NCBI RefSeq assembly: GCF_009731465.1
Contig: NZ_AP021887.1
Span: 1,358,001-1,422,000 of the forward strand
DNA: 64,000 nt
DNA from: Streptococcus sp. 116-D4
GTDB taxonomy: Bacteria; Bacillota; Bacilli; Lactobacillales; Streptococcaceae
Direction of reading: 5' to 3'
Position 1 is the stretch's first letter. Each line of letters begins with the position of its first letter. Positions 27,215-37,026 of the stretch are shown here, one piece after another. The notes under the pieces are model-generated. The model made no database searches, was not told the DNA's origin, and saw only the letters and a program-made list of their open reading frames with translations. The position numbers and the translations under genes were made by a program.

Positions 27215-27907
27215 TTATGGTTTCCATAGACCGGAAGCATCTACATAGTAACGGCCTCCATCAACTCGTTCATTTTTAGCCATTTTACCATCTGATTTCA
27301 GGTAATAGTTTCCTTGCCATGCATTGCGAGCGTACGAACCATCTGATTTCAAGTAATACCAGGCTTGGTAAGAAGAGTCATAAACCCACTCACCTTGTGC
27401 CATTTTACCGTTTGATTTAAGATAGTAAGCTCCTTGCCATGCATTTTTTGCATAAGAACCATCTGATCTCAAGTAATACCAAGCTTGATAAGAAGAGTCA
27501 TAAATCCATTCACTCTGTGCCATTTTACCGTCAGCTTTCAGGTAATAACTTCCCTGCCAAGCATTTTTCACTGGATTTCCATTTCCATCAAAGTAGTACC
27601 AAGCACCGTCCTGCTGAACCCAACCACTTGTTGTTGCTGAACTTGTATTAGTTTGAGCCACAGTTGATTGTTTTGCTTTGAAAGCACCCTCAGGAGCATT
27701 TTTCAATTCGCAAGCCACACCATCATGATCGCGGTCTAACTTGGCAGAATAACCAGGTTCTCCCTCGTGAATATCTGCGTATCCATTCGCCCAGGCTTCT
27801 TTACAACTAGAAAAATGAATGTTTTCTTCTGCTAACACTGGTTGTGAAAACAAGGCTAAGACTGGCAAGGTAGCCAGACCCATTTTTAAAAATAGACGTT
27901 TGTTCAT
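27215..27907 (-). CDS. cbpL: Choline-binding surface protein with Excalibur domain, CbpL-like (short form)
   Basis: 230 residues: a signal peptide (about 1-26, ending VLAEE), an Excalibur calcium-binding domain with the DRDHDGVACE motif (about 27-70), a Thr/Ser linker, then roughly five or six choline-binding repeats of the type GWVQQDGAWYYFDGNG / AWQGSYYLKADGKMAQ. The repeats anchor the protein to phosphocholine on teichoic acids. The place next to glucokinase matches pneumococcal CbpL, but that protein is longer, with more repeats and a C-terminal module. This copy ends right after the repeats, so it is a reduced form or a related allele. Confidence 0.8.
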   Translation of the reverse strand: MNKRLFLKMGLATLPVLALFSQPVLAEENIHFSSCKEAWANGYADIHEGEPGYSAKLDRDHDGVACELKNAPEGAFKAKQSTVAQTNTSSATTSGWVQQDGAWYYFDGNGNPVKNAWQGSYYLKADGKMAQSEWIYDSSYQAWYYLRSDGSYAKNAWQGAYYLKSNGKMAQGEWVYDSSYQAWYYLKSDGSYARNAWQGNYYLKSDGKMAKNERVDGGRYYVDASGLWKP

Positions 27908-27944
27908 TTCTTTCTCCTATAAGGATGTTATCGATTTCACTATT

Positions 27945-27973
27945 ATTTTATCAAACTTATTTCAGCAATTCAA
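27945..27973 (-). promoter_or_regulatory. Promoter of the CbpL-like gene
   Basis: TTGAAT, 17-base spacer, TAAAAT on the minus strand; its -35 box lies inside the last codons of the upstream hydrolase gene. Confidence 0.6.
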
Positions 27974-28574
27974 GGAAAGATTTAATCTGTTTAGCAAACT
28001 CTTTTGGTTTAGCCTCATTCAAGACATGAGGACCATCTGGTATAATCTGAAATTGAGATTCTGATATTAGTTTATGAAGACTTCTCATAGAACTAAGATT
28101 CGGTTTATCTTTGCTGCCACAAATTAGTAAGGTTGGATAAGGACAAGTTCTTGATATATCCGTTAAATCAAGTGTCTTCAATTCCTCAGAAACTCCGACC
28201 ATAAGAGCTTTGTCTGCTCCCTGTTTTTCAAATACTCTTTTGGGAAGTAATTTAAATATCAGCAATTGAATGCAAAAAGGAATGTTACCCGCTAGTTTCA
28301 GTGGGCAACCTGACAAAACCAAGGCTTGAAGATTTGGTAAATCGTAACTAGATAGTTCTAATGCCAGGGCAGCACCTAAGGACAATCCAACCAAAATAAA
28401 AGGTTCTGTCTCTTGAGCTAGATGATGATAAACTCGCTCTCTTGCTTGTTGATAGTTGCTAACTCCAAAAGGAAATAACTCAATAGCCTCCGAAGGATAA
28501 TCTGTCAGTCGATTTCGAACTTCTTTCCAAGACTCTGCTGACTGCCCTAGCCCGTGCAAAAATATCAGTTTCAT
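27957..28574 (-). CDS. Alpha/beta hydrolase
   Basis: 205 residues of the alpha/beta hydrolase fold. The oxyanion loop LHGLGQS is at residues 5-11, the nucleophile elbow GLSLGA (Ser near residue 65), an acidic residue around CGSKDKP and the catalytic His in DGPHVLNE near 182-189. The substrate is unknown. The ATG follows the pabB TAG directly (TAGATG), so it is translated with pabB. Confidence 0.85.
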   Translation of the reverse strand: MKLIFLHGLGQSAESWKEVRNRLTDYPSEAIELFPFGVSNYQQARERVYHHLAQETEPFILVGLSLGAALALELSSYDLPNLQALVLSGCPLKLAGNIPFCIQLLIFKLLPKRVFEKQGADKALMVGVSEELKTLDLTDISRTCPYPTLLICGSKDKPNLSSMRSLHKLISESQFQIIPDGPHVLNEAKPKEFAKQIKSFLELLK

Positions 28575-30296
28575 CTAGTTCTCCTGTATGATTAGCTCAT
28601 ATAAACCTCTCACTGCATTACAGCCGTAAATAACTTCTGCTTGGGCTAAATCTGCCAAGGTCAAGACTTGCTCTTCTACCTGGCCTGTTTCCAGCAAATA
28701 CTGACGGTAAATTCCTGGCAAAATTCCAAGTCGGATAGGCGGTGTGTAGAGTTTCCCAGAAATTTTCAGAACCAAATTTCCGATAGATGTTTCAAGTAGT
28801 TCTCCTGACTTATTGTGGTAAATTTTCTCTTGTTCCCCTAGGCTCAAATGCGGTCGGTGAGTCGTTTTGAAGTAGGTAAAGGCTTGTTGCAAATTCGCTT
28901 CCTGAAGACAAAGTTTGGCCTGACAAAAACTTAGACTGAGAGGTTCCAATACTTGGCGACTGAGTTCTATCTTTCCAGATTTGCTAAGAGAAATACGCAA
29001 GCGGTAATCTTGATTAGCATCACAAGCCTGACACTCCTCCTCTATCTTTTGTTTCAAGTCTTCTAAATCAAATGGAAAGGCAAAATACCGACTGGCTTTT
29101 CTCAGTCTTTCTATATGTTGATTCTCAAACAGCAAGCACTTCTGGCTGATTTTTCCAGTAGTAATCAGCTGAAAACGAGCTTGTTTACGATAGAGAACAG
29201 CTGCCTTTTGATGGATCTCGCGGTATTCAGATTCCCATGTGCTATCCCATGTAATCCCTCCGCCAACTCCATAGATAGCTTGACCCTTGTAGAGTTGAAT
29301 GGTCCGAATGGCCACATTAAAAATCCGTCGCCCATATGGAAGCAAGAGACCAATCGTTCCACAGTAGACTCCACGTGGTTGTGGCTCCAAGTCCTTGATG
29401 ATTTCCATAGTTGCAATTTTCGGAGCTCCCGTTATGGATCCACAAGGAAAGAGAGAGCGAAAAATGGTAACCAAGTTCACATCCTCTCGCAACTGACTCT
29501 TGATGGTCGAAGTCATCTGCCAGACAGTCGAATACTGCTCTACCTGACACAGACGCTCCACGTGCTCGCTGCCCACTTCGGAAATACGGTTCATATCATT
29601 GCGCAAGAGGTCCACAATCATCATATTTTCAGACCGATTTTTAGGATCCTGCTCTAACCAGCTAGCTTGGGCAAGATCTTCTTGGTCAGTCACGCCACGC
29701 TGAGTCGTTCCCTTCATTGGTCGCGTTGTCAACTCGCGGCCATTTTGCTCAAAAAAGAGCTCTGGGCTCATGGAAATCACTGCCATCTCGTCATGTTCAA
29801 CATAGGCATTGTAGCCTGCCTCCTGCTCTACCACCATGCGATTGTAGATGGCAAAAGGATTAGCACTTAAGTCTTGCTGGAGTTGGACGGTGTAGTTGAC
29901 CTGATAGGTGTCCCCCTGGCGTAAATGATGGTGAATCTGAGCAATCGCCTTTTCATAGTCCTTTTCAGACGTTACTTCCTGCCAATTTGAAGGCAAATCA
30001 ACCCCATCATAAGTCAGAGGAATAGGGGAGGTCTCCACCCTATCGTGAACAGTAAAGTAAAGCAAATACTCTTGCAATAAAGGTGCCTTGTGAACTGCTA
30101 ATTTCTCCTCAAAAGCAGGTGCAGCCTCATAGCTGACATAGCCCACCACGTAGTAGCCTTGCTCTTGGTAGCTTTCCACTTGTGCCAGCAAGTTTGCCAC
30201 TTCTGCTAAATCTCTCGTTTTTAACTCTTTAATCGGCTGGGTAAAGGTGTATCTCTCCCCCAAAGATCTAAAATCAATCACTGTTTTTCTATGCAT
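28575..30296 (-). CDS. pabB: Aminodeoxychorismate synthase component I fused to a lyase-like domain (PabBC)
   Basis: 573 residues. The N-terminal two-thirds is the chorismate-using PabB domain (GDTYQVNYT, PELFFE, RPMKGTTQRG, CGSITGAPK, GVYCGTIG). The C-terminal part (about 375-573) resembles the class IV aminotransferase fold of aminodeoxychorismate lyase (NLVLKISGKLYTPP, GILPGIYRQ). One chain would therefore make p-aminobenzoate for folate from aminodeoxychorismate. The glutamine amidotransferase PabA is not encoded next to it. The following hydrolase gene is coupled. Confidence 0.9.
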   Translation of the reverse strand: MHRKTVIDFRSLGERYTFTQPIKELKTRDLAEVANLLAQVESYQEQGYYVVGYVSYEAAPAFEEKLAVHKAPLLQEYLLYFTVHDRVETSPIPLTYDGVDLPSNWQEVTSEKDYEKAIAQIHHHLRQGDTYQVNYTVQLQQDLSANPFAIYNRMVVEQEAGYNAYVEHDEMAVISMSPELFFEQNGRELTTRPMKGTTQRGVTDQEDLAQASWLEQDPKNRSENMMIVDLLRNDMNRISEVGSEHVERLCQVEQYSTVWQMTSTIKSQLREDVNLVTIFRSLFPCGSITGAPKIATMEIIKDLEPQPRGVYCGTIGLLLPYGRRIFNVAIRTIQLYKGQAIYGVGGGITWDSTWESEYREIHQKAAVLYRKQARFQLITTGKISQKCLLFENQHIERLRKASRYFAFPFDLEDLKQKIEEECQACDANQDYRLRISLSKSGKIELSRQVLEPLSLSFCQAKLCLQEANLQQAFTYFKTTHRPHLSLGEQEKIYHNKSGELLETSIGNLVLKISGKLYTPPIRLGILPGIYRQYLLETGQVEEQVLTLADLAQAEVIYGCNAVRGLYELIIQEN

Positions 30297-30320
30297 ACCT
30301 TAAGTATAGCATAAAATAAG

Positions 30321-30347
30321 AAAACCCTCATCCGCAAAGCAGATGAG
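30321..30347 (-). terminator. Terminator after zmpB
   Basis: Stem CTCATC / GATGAG with a nine-base loop; on the minus strand it is followed by GGTTTTCTTATTTT. Confidence 0.75.
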
Positions 30348-30356
30348 AGATTTCAA

Positions 30357-33300
30357 TTATTTAAAGATTGAAGATTTAAAGCTGTTTGTTTGTTGAAGAA
30401 GTTTTTTGAATAATTTCTCTTTAAGTGATACAGTGTTATCAAATTTAACTGATCCATTTTTAAGAGTAGCTTTATCTTTATCAACGGCAGCAGAGAATGC
30501 ATTCTTCAAGTCATCGTAACTACTATATGTAGTACCGTCAATTGTAACTGGGGTAAATCCTGCTTTCGCTTGATCAACAACTTCTTTGAAGTATGCTTTC
30601 TTCCAATCTTCTAGAGTATTAAATTTACCATCAGAAACTTTCTTAATGATAAAGTCATCTCCTAGACTAGCATGACCTGCTTGTTTAGACTCATTTTTCA
30701 GCATGTTAGAAGCATAATTTAGGAAGCCTTTTTCATATCCATAATAACCCCACATACGGAAGGTGTTATGTTTAAATGACATTGCTCCTGGCGCTCCTTC
30801 ACTTGTGTTACCACCATAGATACCAGACATCATTGGAACGTTCACATAAGCAGAATCAAAGTCAGTAGGATTATAAACTCTGTTACCTGGACCACGGTTA
30901 GTCATAAAGTTATTGGTTACTAAGTCATCTACTGTACGTAAAGGAATAGCTTTTTCCTCATCACTTAAAGGTCTAACCTTATCGAATTGGTTCTTGGTGT
31001 TATTTCCTCGGTATTGCTTATCAACCTTCTTGAACCAAGCATTGTTCAAATCTTGATTTGCCTTATCGAGAACAGCCTCTCCTTCCAGGTAATCCAGAAG
31101 CATGAGGGTGTCATTGTAGCCCTTCATGTAACGATCAATTTCGTCACGTGATTTCAGATCATTTGGATTTGTGTTATACCATTGATTTCCATCATTTGGA
31201 CGTTCATAAGCCATATTGAGACCTAGGGCTTTATATTCACCGTTTGGATTTGACACTGATGGAGTTTGCAACATTCCTTGTGCAAATGCTTCAAGATCTG
31301 TTCCTTCACGGTGTCTTGAGCCACCTAAGTAAACCATACGGTCATTTACGTGAGTTGTTTCGTGAGTGAAGGCTGAGATACCGAAGTCACTAATCATATC
31401 AGTAACCATGAAGAAGACTGAATCATCCTTATAAGGATTACCGTAAATACGAGCTACAGCTCCCATACGCCAGTCAGTTGCATGATAACGACCTGTTGGT
31501 CCGTATAATTCACGGATAGGCGCCACATCCTTACCACTATTCGTATGTCCGTATTTATCTGTGCTGATTCCCTTATAGTTTTGGTTATCTAACACAGGAG
31601 TTGGTACCATGTTGTTGCTCTTAAGCAGTTGATTACGAACTTTATCTAATGATAAACGAGACCAGAAGTCTAGGTAATTTTGTTGACCTTTAGCGACTTT
31701 ATTGATTTCAGCATTGAATGCTTCGCGTTCTTCTGCTGTATTCTTACCGTATTTTTCAAATGAACTGTAAGCCATCGTATTATATGTTGAGATTAAGAAC
31801 ATATGTGCATCTTTTAAATTCAGAAGTGGCAGAATCATCTTACCATGCATGTCGTTGTTTAATCCCTCGTAGGCTCTGTGTTTCTTATCAGCAAATTCAG
31901 GAGTTGTTGTCTTCGGTTCAACGATATAGACATTATCTTTAGTAGCTTTTATGAACCAATCGTTTAAATCTGTGTCACTTGTGAATAGACGCATATTATA
32001 GTCTAAGAAACTATTTAACTCACTGATACCGATAACGCCACCGATCGTTTCGCGATAAGCTTCTAAAGTTCGATCACCTTTAATGTTACTTTCTTTCGAA
32101 CCAACCTTAATTAAGAAGTCTAACACACCAACATTCTTACCATAGAAGTCCGGTTTGAATAGCATTAATTCTTTAATATTAAAGTCATCGAATTTAACAC
32201 CATAGTAACGATTGAGGTAAGATAATCCAAGAAGAACTGCAGCCTTGTTGTCATCGATTTTCTTAATCAAGGCACGTTTTGCAGCTTCATCTGTGTTAAG
32301 CTGGTGATCTTCATTTTCTACTAACTTCGTAACGAATTGAGTAAGATTATCTTTAACATACTTGAAGCTTTCTTCTAAGTACAAATCCTTAATTGCATTG
32401 ACTTTATTGCCACCAGTTCTACCCAAGTGTTGGTAAATCGGGTCAGATTGCAATTCAACTGGACTTAACTTGCTTTCGATAGCGCTGATTAAATCTGCAC
32501 GATCTTTAACCACCATATTTGGTGTGTAAACAACTTCACCCAATTCAGCCACGCTGTACTCTTTTACTTGCTTCACTCGAGAATCCTTTGGTGAAATTGT
32601 AAAGATATCTTTTGTCTTATCTGCGTAATGAACCATAATATGGTCAGCATCTGTAAGGTTTGTGACAAAGTCATTGCCTTTCATTGCAGTTACAGACAAT
32701 ACTTCTTTAGTCATTAATGGACTATCAGTGGCTAATTTATTTCCTTGATTTACAATCCATTCTTTGTTGTAGAACGGTTGAAGTTTTTCAACATTACGGT
32801 AAGCAAGTTCACGAGATGCGTCGTAATCCTGAGTATCTTTGTAAGTGTCAGATTTTGGTTTTACATTATTTAGTGTATCTGAAACAAGAGGATTGATAAC
32901 ATAATCAGTGGCTGTAATTCCTAATGTTGCAATTTTCTTGTCTGCTTCTTCTTGAGAAACCTCTTTAATTCTATCAGAAGTAGAGAATCTGAATGAACGC
33001 TTACCTGTACTTACATCTTTCACTATAAAGTTACGTTCTAAGGCATTGTTTGAGAAGTAACCACCATCTTCAGCAATATCTTTAGATCCATAGAATACTT
33101 CACCATTTTCAACTTTCATCATAGACACAGAGTCAGCAACTTTACCCCATGCCCAGTTTTTACTGATGAATCCACCTGTTTCAACAGGATCTTTTACTTT
33201 AATAGTTCCTTTTGTAACAGCATTACGGACAGCCCCGTATTTACCGATTCCATTAGGGTCACCACTGTTGTCCGTTCTAGCAACAAGACCACCGATACGA

Positions 33301-36300
33301 GCTTTATTAGCTACCATATTAGCATCTACATAAGCTTTATCGATATTACCTTTCCAAAGCTCTCCGGCAATACCACCGAAATCCCAACCTCTGTTACCAA
33401 CACCCGTAAGATTACCGATAAATGCAACATTTGTTAATTGAGCTCCCGTATCTCCTTTATTAATAATACCAGCAATTCCATCTCTACCGAGAATACTACC
33501 AGTTACTTTAATGTTTTCAACCGTAGCATTTTTAACAGTTCTAGCAAGTGCAGAAATATTGTCAATCCAAGGCATGTTGATAGCAACATTAGCTAAATTA
33601 ACATCTTTTACAGAACCACCTTCAATACCACCAAATAGTTGACGAGACATATTGTGGATTGAATAACGTTGTCCGTCAACACTCGATAACTTACCCTTAA
33701 ATGTACCTGGAACATACTCTTTATTTGGAGTTGGTACATTAGCTGCATTTAGATCTGCGCCAAGTTTAAACTCACCACTAGGGTTAGCTTTCATATCTTT
33801 TACAAGTTCGTTGAAGTTGTAGTAAACATTACCTTCTTTTAATTTTTGTTTTTCAAAATAATGAACATACTCTTCGCTAAGTGTGTTATCAGCATTTCGT
33901 TGAATCAAATCAGGTGCTTTGGCAGTAACTTTGTATAAAGTTTTTCCGTCTTTTTCTACTTCTTCAATCTTATCAACAGCCAGTCTTGTTATTTTATTGT
34001 CATGAGTGGTCACTCGTAAATAAAGCGGAGCAGGATCAGCTGGTTTTTCTGTCAGTAGACTAGTGTCTGTTTCGTTACCATCAGCGTCCACACTCATCAA
34101 ACTTGTTTCCTTGATGTTTTTTATTTCAACTTTTTTGAGATCAATTCTTAGCGGTTCTTCCTTCAGAACTTCTTCCTCATCACCCTCACCACGGTTATAA
34201 ACCATCTTCGTTTCAAGTTTATAATCCTTGTAGTACTGTAAATCTGTCAGGGTAGTTGTCAAGTCGTCTGGTGAAACATTCAAGGTTTTGACAATCTCAT
34301 CACCTTTTTTCAGAGTTAGAGTAATAGATTTAATGGCCGCCTTACTTGGATTTTCTAGACTATACTTAACATCTGAAGTACGCTTCAAATCCTTAGATTC
34401 AACTGCTGTGATGGTCAATACTGGTTTTTCAAAACTCTTGGTACCACGTTTCAAAATTTTGTCTTGCGGTGCCTCAAGGATTTCCTCTGTAACTTTTGGA
34501 GCGTCTTCTGTTTTAACTCCCTTAATGGTATTAAAAGTCTTGGTGATTTTTTTCTGACCTTCTTTACCTTCTTGAGCTACAACTTCTAGACCTTTTTTCA
34601 GTTGGTCATCTTCTTTAACAATTTCCTTAAATGGAATCTTTTCAAGACTTTCTTCTACAAGAGTTCCCTCAATTGGTTTTGTCCCACGACTTACCTGTTG
34701 GTTTACAGGTTCCTTGGTAACTTCTGTGCTAGTTGAAAGAACTTGGTCAGTTTTAACACCTTCTACTGTTTTATAAGTTGTTTTAGTAACTTGACTACCT
34801 TTTTCACCATTTCTTACAACAGTTTCTTCGTCCGTATACTTGGTTGGATCCTCAGTCGTTTCAGTTTTGTAGTCTAGGTCTGTAGTCGATGTTTCAACAA
34901 GGGTTCCCTCAGTTACTTTGTACTCAGGTAACTGATCTTGTACAAGGGCCTGGCCTTCTTTGCCTTCCTCTTGTGTACCTTTCGCTTCGATTGGAGCTTC
35001 TGGTAATTCTGGCTGTGTTAAGGCTTGACCTACTTTACCCTCCTCTTGGGTACCTTTTGCTTCTACTGGAGCCTCTGGTAATTCTGGCTGTGTTAAAGCC
35101 TGGCCTTCTTTGCCTTTCTCTTGAGTCCCTTTCGCTTCAACTGAAGCCTCTGGTAATTCTGGCTGTGTTAGTGCTTGACCTTCTTTACCTTCCTCTTGGG
35201 TGCCTTTTGCTTCTACTGGAGCCTCTGGTAATTCTGGTTGTGTTAAAGCTTGGCCTGTCTTACCTTCCTCTTGTGTACCTTTTGCTACTTGATGCGTTGG
35301 TTCAGCTTGTGGTACTGGAGCTGGAGCAGGTTGCTCAACTTTCTTCGTTCCCACTACAATGACTTGCGACACAGGATTTTGAACCACTTGGTCTTCGATA
35401 ACTTCTCTAACTTCTTGACCGTTAACCATCGATACTTTAGTTATAAGACGACGCTGACCCTTTACTCCAGCTGAGACGATACGAGTCTCTCCTTCTGCTA
35501 GATTCGCATCTGGCTTTGTGACTGTTTCAAACGGAATCTCCACCAAGCTCTCTTCCTGTCTAGTCTGAGGTTTCTCAGAAACTGGTTTTTCTTCAATAGC
35601 AGGGGCAACTGGAGTTTGGACTAGAGGTTTTTCGACAGCAGGTTCCGGAGCAACAGCAGATGTTTCTTGAACGACTTCTGTTTTCTCAATTTCTTTTGAA
35701 CTTTGCTTTTCTACTGGCAACTGAGGCTGTTCAGTTGAAACTGGTCTTGATGGATGGAGTTCTGCTTCCTTGAAGTAACCAATGTATTCATAGCCATCAA
35801 TGTGGATAATCCCTTCAGCCAATCCTTCATGTGTAGAGGCCGAAATAGTTTGGTTATAAGAAAGTAATTCTTTATTTTCAAACGCAAATGCCCCATAAGG
35901 TACAAAAGTGCTAGCTCCTAAAGAACCAATCAAGAGAACACCTAAAACCTCTTTACGACCTTTTTTGGACACCAAAAAGACTGCTAGCGAGGCCGTTGCC
36001 AAGCCGAGTCCTGCCAAGGCTAGTTCCTTACTTCCTGTATAGGGAAGTTGTTGACTGTTAGTTGCCTTTTTGCGATAAACTACATAAAGAATATCATCAT
36101 CTTGAAATTCTGATGGAACCTCATGGTGAATCAGGGCTTTTTCAGACTCGGTCAATTCCTGCTCCGCCAAATAACGGTAATGAATACTATGAGAACCGCT
36201 GACTTCATTGGCTTGAACCTTATCTACTGAAAGGGTACTAGCACCAAAAAGGAAGGCCCCGATGGCTACAGGACCTACCCCAACAGTTAGCTTGCGAATC

Positions 36301-36344
36301 GAATATTTGGTGATTTTTTCTAGTTGTTGTTTTGTTTTTTTCAT
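30357..36344 (-). CDS. zmpB: Giant cell-wall zinc metalloprotease ZmpB type (peptidase M26)
   Basis: 1995 residues from ATG 36344; a GTG two codons earlier is an alternative start. Order: YSIRK-type signal (about 13-48), an LPYTG sortase motif with hydrophobic stretch near residue 100-130 (the N-terminal anchor peculiar to this family), a Pro/Val/Glu-rich region, five 25-residue repeats (around 355-480), three G5-like domains, a right-handed helix-like middle with GLUG-type repeats, and the M26 protease domain with zinc site HETTH and downstream Glu. The two-component genes beside it match the zmpB locus. IgA1 protease or ZmpD are paralogues that cannot be excluded by motif alone. Confidence 0.88.
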   Translation of the reverse strand: MKKTKQQLEKITKYSIRKLTVGVGPVAIGAFLFGASTLSVDKVQANEVSGSHSIHYRYLAEQELTESEKALIHHEVPSEFQDDDILYVVYRKKATNSQQLPYTGSKELALAGLGLATASLAVFLVSKKGRKEVLGVLLIGSLGASTFVPYGAFAFENKELLSYNQTISASTHEGLAEGIIHIDGYEYIGYFKEAELHPSRPVSTEQPQLPVEKQSSKEIEKTEVVQETSAVAPEPAVEKPLVQTPVAPAIEEKPVSEKPQTRQEESLVEIPFETVTKPDANLAEGETRIVSAGVKGQRRLITKVSMVNGQEVREVIEDQVVQNPVSQVIVVGTKKVEQPAPAPVPQAEPTHQVAKGTQEEGKTGQALTQPELPEAPVEAKGTQEEGKEGQALTQPELPEASVEAKGTQEKGKEGQALTQPELPEAPVEAKGTQEEGKVGQALTQPELPEAPIEAKGTQEEGKEGQALVQDQLPEYKVTEGTLVETSTTDLDYKTETTEDPTKYTDEETVVRNGEKGSQVTKTTYKTVEGVKTDQVLSTSTEVTKEPVNQQVSRGTKPIEGTLVEESLEKIPFKEIVKEDDQLKKGLEVVAQEGKEGQKKITKTFNTIKGVKTEDAPKVTEEILEAPQDKILKRGTKSFEKPVLTITAVESKDLKRTSDVKYSLENPSKAAIKSITLTLKKGDEIVKTLNVSPDDLTTTLTDLQYYKDYKLETKMVYNRGEGDEEEVLKEEPLRIDLKKVEIKNIKETSLMSVDADGNETDTSLLTEKPADPAPLYLRVTTHDNKITRLAVDKIEEVEKDGKTLYKVTAKAPDLIQRNADNTLSEEYVHYFEKQKLKEGNVYYNFNELVKDMKANPSGEFKLGADLNAANVPTPNKEYVPGTFKGKLSSVDGQRYSIHNMSRQLFGGIEGGSVKDVNLANVAINMPWIDNISALARTVKNATVENIKVTGSILGRDGIAGIINKGDTGAQLTNVAFIGNLTGVGNRGWDFGGIAGELWKGNIDKAYVDANMVANKARIGGLVARTDNSGDPNGIGKYGAVRNAVTKGTIKVKDPVETGGFISKNWAWGKVADSVSMMKVENGEVFYGSKDIAEDGGYFSNNALERNFIVKDVSTGKRSFRFSTSDRIKEVSQEEADKKIATLGITATDYVINPLVSDTLNNVKPKSDTYKDTQDYDASRELAYRNVEKLQPFYNKEWIVNQGNKLATDSPLMTKEVLSVTAMKGNDFVTNLTDADHIMVHYADKTKDIFTISPKDSRVKQVKEYSVAELGEVVYTPNMVVKDRADLISAIESKLSPVELQSDPIYQHLGRTGGNKVNAIKDLYLEESFKYVKDNLTQFVTKLVENEDHQLNTDEAAKRALIKKIDDNKAAVLLGLSYLNRYYGVKFDDFNIKELMLFKPDFYGKNVGVLDFLIKVGSKESNIKGDRTLEAYRETIGGVIGISELNSFLDYNMRLFTSDTDLNDWFIKATKDNVYIVEPKTTTPEFADKKHRAYEGLNNDMHGKMILPLLNLKDAHMFLISTYNTMAYSSFEKYGKNTAEEREAFNAEINKVAKGQQNYLDFWSRLSLDKVRNQLLKSNNMVPTPVLDNQNYKGISTDKYGHTNSGKDVAPIRELYGPTGRYHATDWRMGAVARIYGNPYKDDSVFFMVTDMISDFGISAFTHETTHVNDRMVYLGGSRHREGTDLEAFAQGMLQTPSVSNPNGEYKALGLNMAYERPNDGNQWYNTNPNDLKSRDEIDRYMKGYNDTLMLLDYLEGEAVLDKANQDLNNAWFKKVDKQYRGNNTKNQFDKVRPLSDEEKAIPLRTVDDLVTNNFMTNRGPGNRVYNPTDFDSAYVNVPMMSGIYGGNTSEGAPGAMSFKHNTFRMWGYYGYEKGFLNYASNMLKNESKQAGHASLGDDFIIKKVSDGKFNTLEDWKKAYFKEVVDQAKAGFTPVTIDGTTYSSYDDLKNAFSAAVDKDKATLKNGSVKFDNTVSLKEKLFKKLLQQTNSFKSSIFK
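34915..35290. repeat. Five tandem 75-bp repeats inside zmpB
   Basis: Five in-frame copies of a 75-bp unit encoding 25 residues of the form KGTQEEGKEGQALTQPELPE..., differing by only a few bases. Such tracts change copy number by slippage or recombination and lengthen the stalk between wall anchor and protease. Confidence 0.9.
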
Positions 36345-36346
36345 TC

Positions 36347-36910
36347 TCACGACTTTCTGATAGAATCTTGTGGATAGTGCGCACGCGCACCTCCGATTAA
36401 TTTTGGACGGCTAGCAAGCGCCGTTACATGGGCATGCCCAATCTCTCTCAAAAGAGGGCGAATTGGAACCTGAACATGCTTGACATGCATACCAATTGCA
36501 GTATCTCCGATATCCAATCCAGCATGAGCCTTGATAAATTCTACCTCAACGGGATCTTGCATAAATTTGAAGGCTGCCAACTGACCTGAACCTCCTGCAT
36601 GGAGAGTGGGAAGGACACTGACCATTTCCAGACCAAACTGCTCTGCCACCTGACGTTCAACAACGAGGGCCCGATTGATATGTTCACAACCTTGGACAGC
36701 TAGATGAATTCCTTTTTCCTCCAGGATATCTAGGATGGTCTTCACAATGATTTCCCCCATTTCTTGGCTGGATTCCTTGCCAATCTGACCGCCTATCACC
36801 TCACTAGAAGAAAGGCCCAAAACAAAGATAGATCCCTGCTTCAAATTGGCCTTTTCTAATACATCTTTTACAATCTGGCTTGTGTCTCTTTGAATGTCTT
36901 TTTCCTTCAT
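36347..36910 (-). CDS. DUF436 / TIGR01440-family protein (YwlG-like)
   Basis: 187 residues from ATG 36910 (MKEKDIQRD), chosen because AGAGGT lies eight bases upstream; the frame is open to 36931. It carries the conserved family stretches [11 protein letters not shown] near residue 32 and [12 protein letters not shown] near 75, and ends in [10 protein letters not shown]. Function is unknown. Its stop overlaps the possible GTG start of zmpB, and a good promoter lies before it, so it is the first gene of a two-gene transcript with the protease. Confidence 0.82.
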   Translation of the reverse strand: MKEKDIQRDTSQIVKDVLEKANLKQGSIFVLGLSSSEVIGGQIGKESSQEMGEIIVKTILDILEEKGIHLAVQGCEHINRALVVERQVAEQFGLEMVSVLPTLHAGGSGQLAAFKFMQDPVEVEFIKAHAGLDIGDTAIGMHVKHVQVPIRPLLREIGHAHVTALASRPKLIGGARAHYPQDSIRKS

Positions 36911-36936
36911 ACTTGATACCTCTTTTGTCATTATCT

Positions 36937-36965
36937 ATCATATCGTTTTTTCTACGTTTTAGCAA
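36937..36965 (-). promoter_or_regulatory. Promoter of the DUF436-zmpB transcript
   Basis: TTGCTA, 17-base spacer, TATGAT on the minus strand, about 27 bp upstream of the DUF436 start and just after the zmpS terminator. Confidence 0.72.
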
Positions 36966-37000
36966 GATAGACAATCTAGAAAGCTTGCCCAATTACGCAT

Positions 37001-37026
37001 AAAACTCCCAGAATAAACTGGGAGTT
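37001..37026 (-). terminator. Terminator after the histidine kinase gene
   Basis: Minus-strand stem AACTCCCAG / CTGGGAGTT with a six-base loop, followed by TT and A/T-rich sequence. It insulates the sensor operon from DUF436-zmpB. Confidence 0.85.

Noticed and set aside
29115..29657. A 180-codon plus-strand frame within pabB
   Set aside because: Antisense to a complete PabB domain; no start signals or domain match.
34889..35362. A 157-codon plus-strand leucine-rich frame
   Set aside because: It is the antisense of the ZmpB 75-bp repeats, which produces repeated Leu-rich nonsense.
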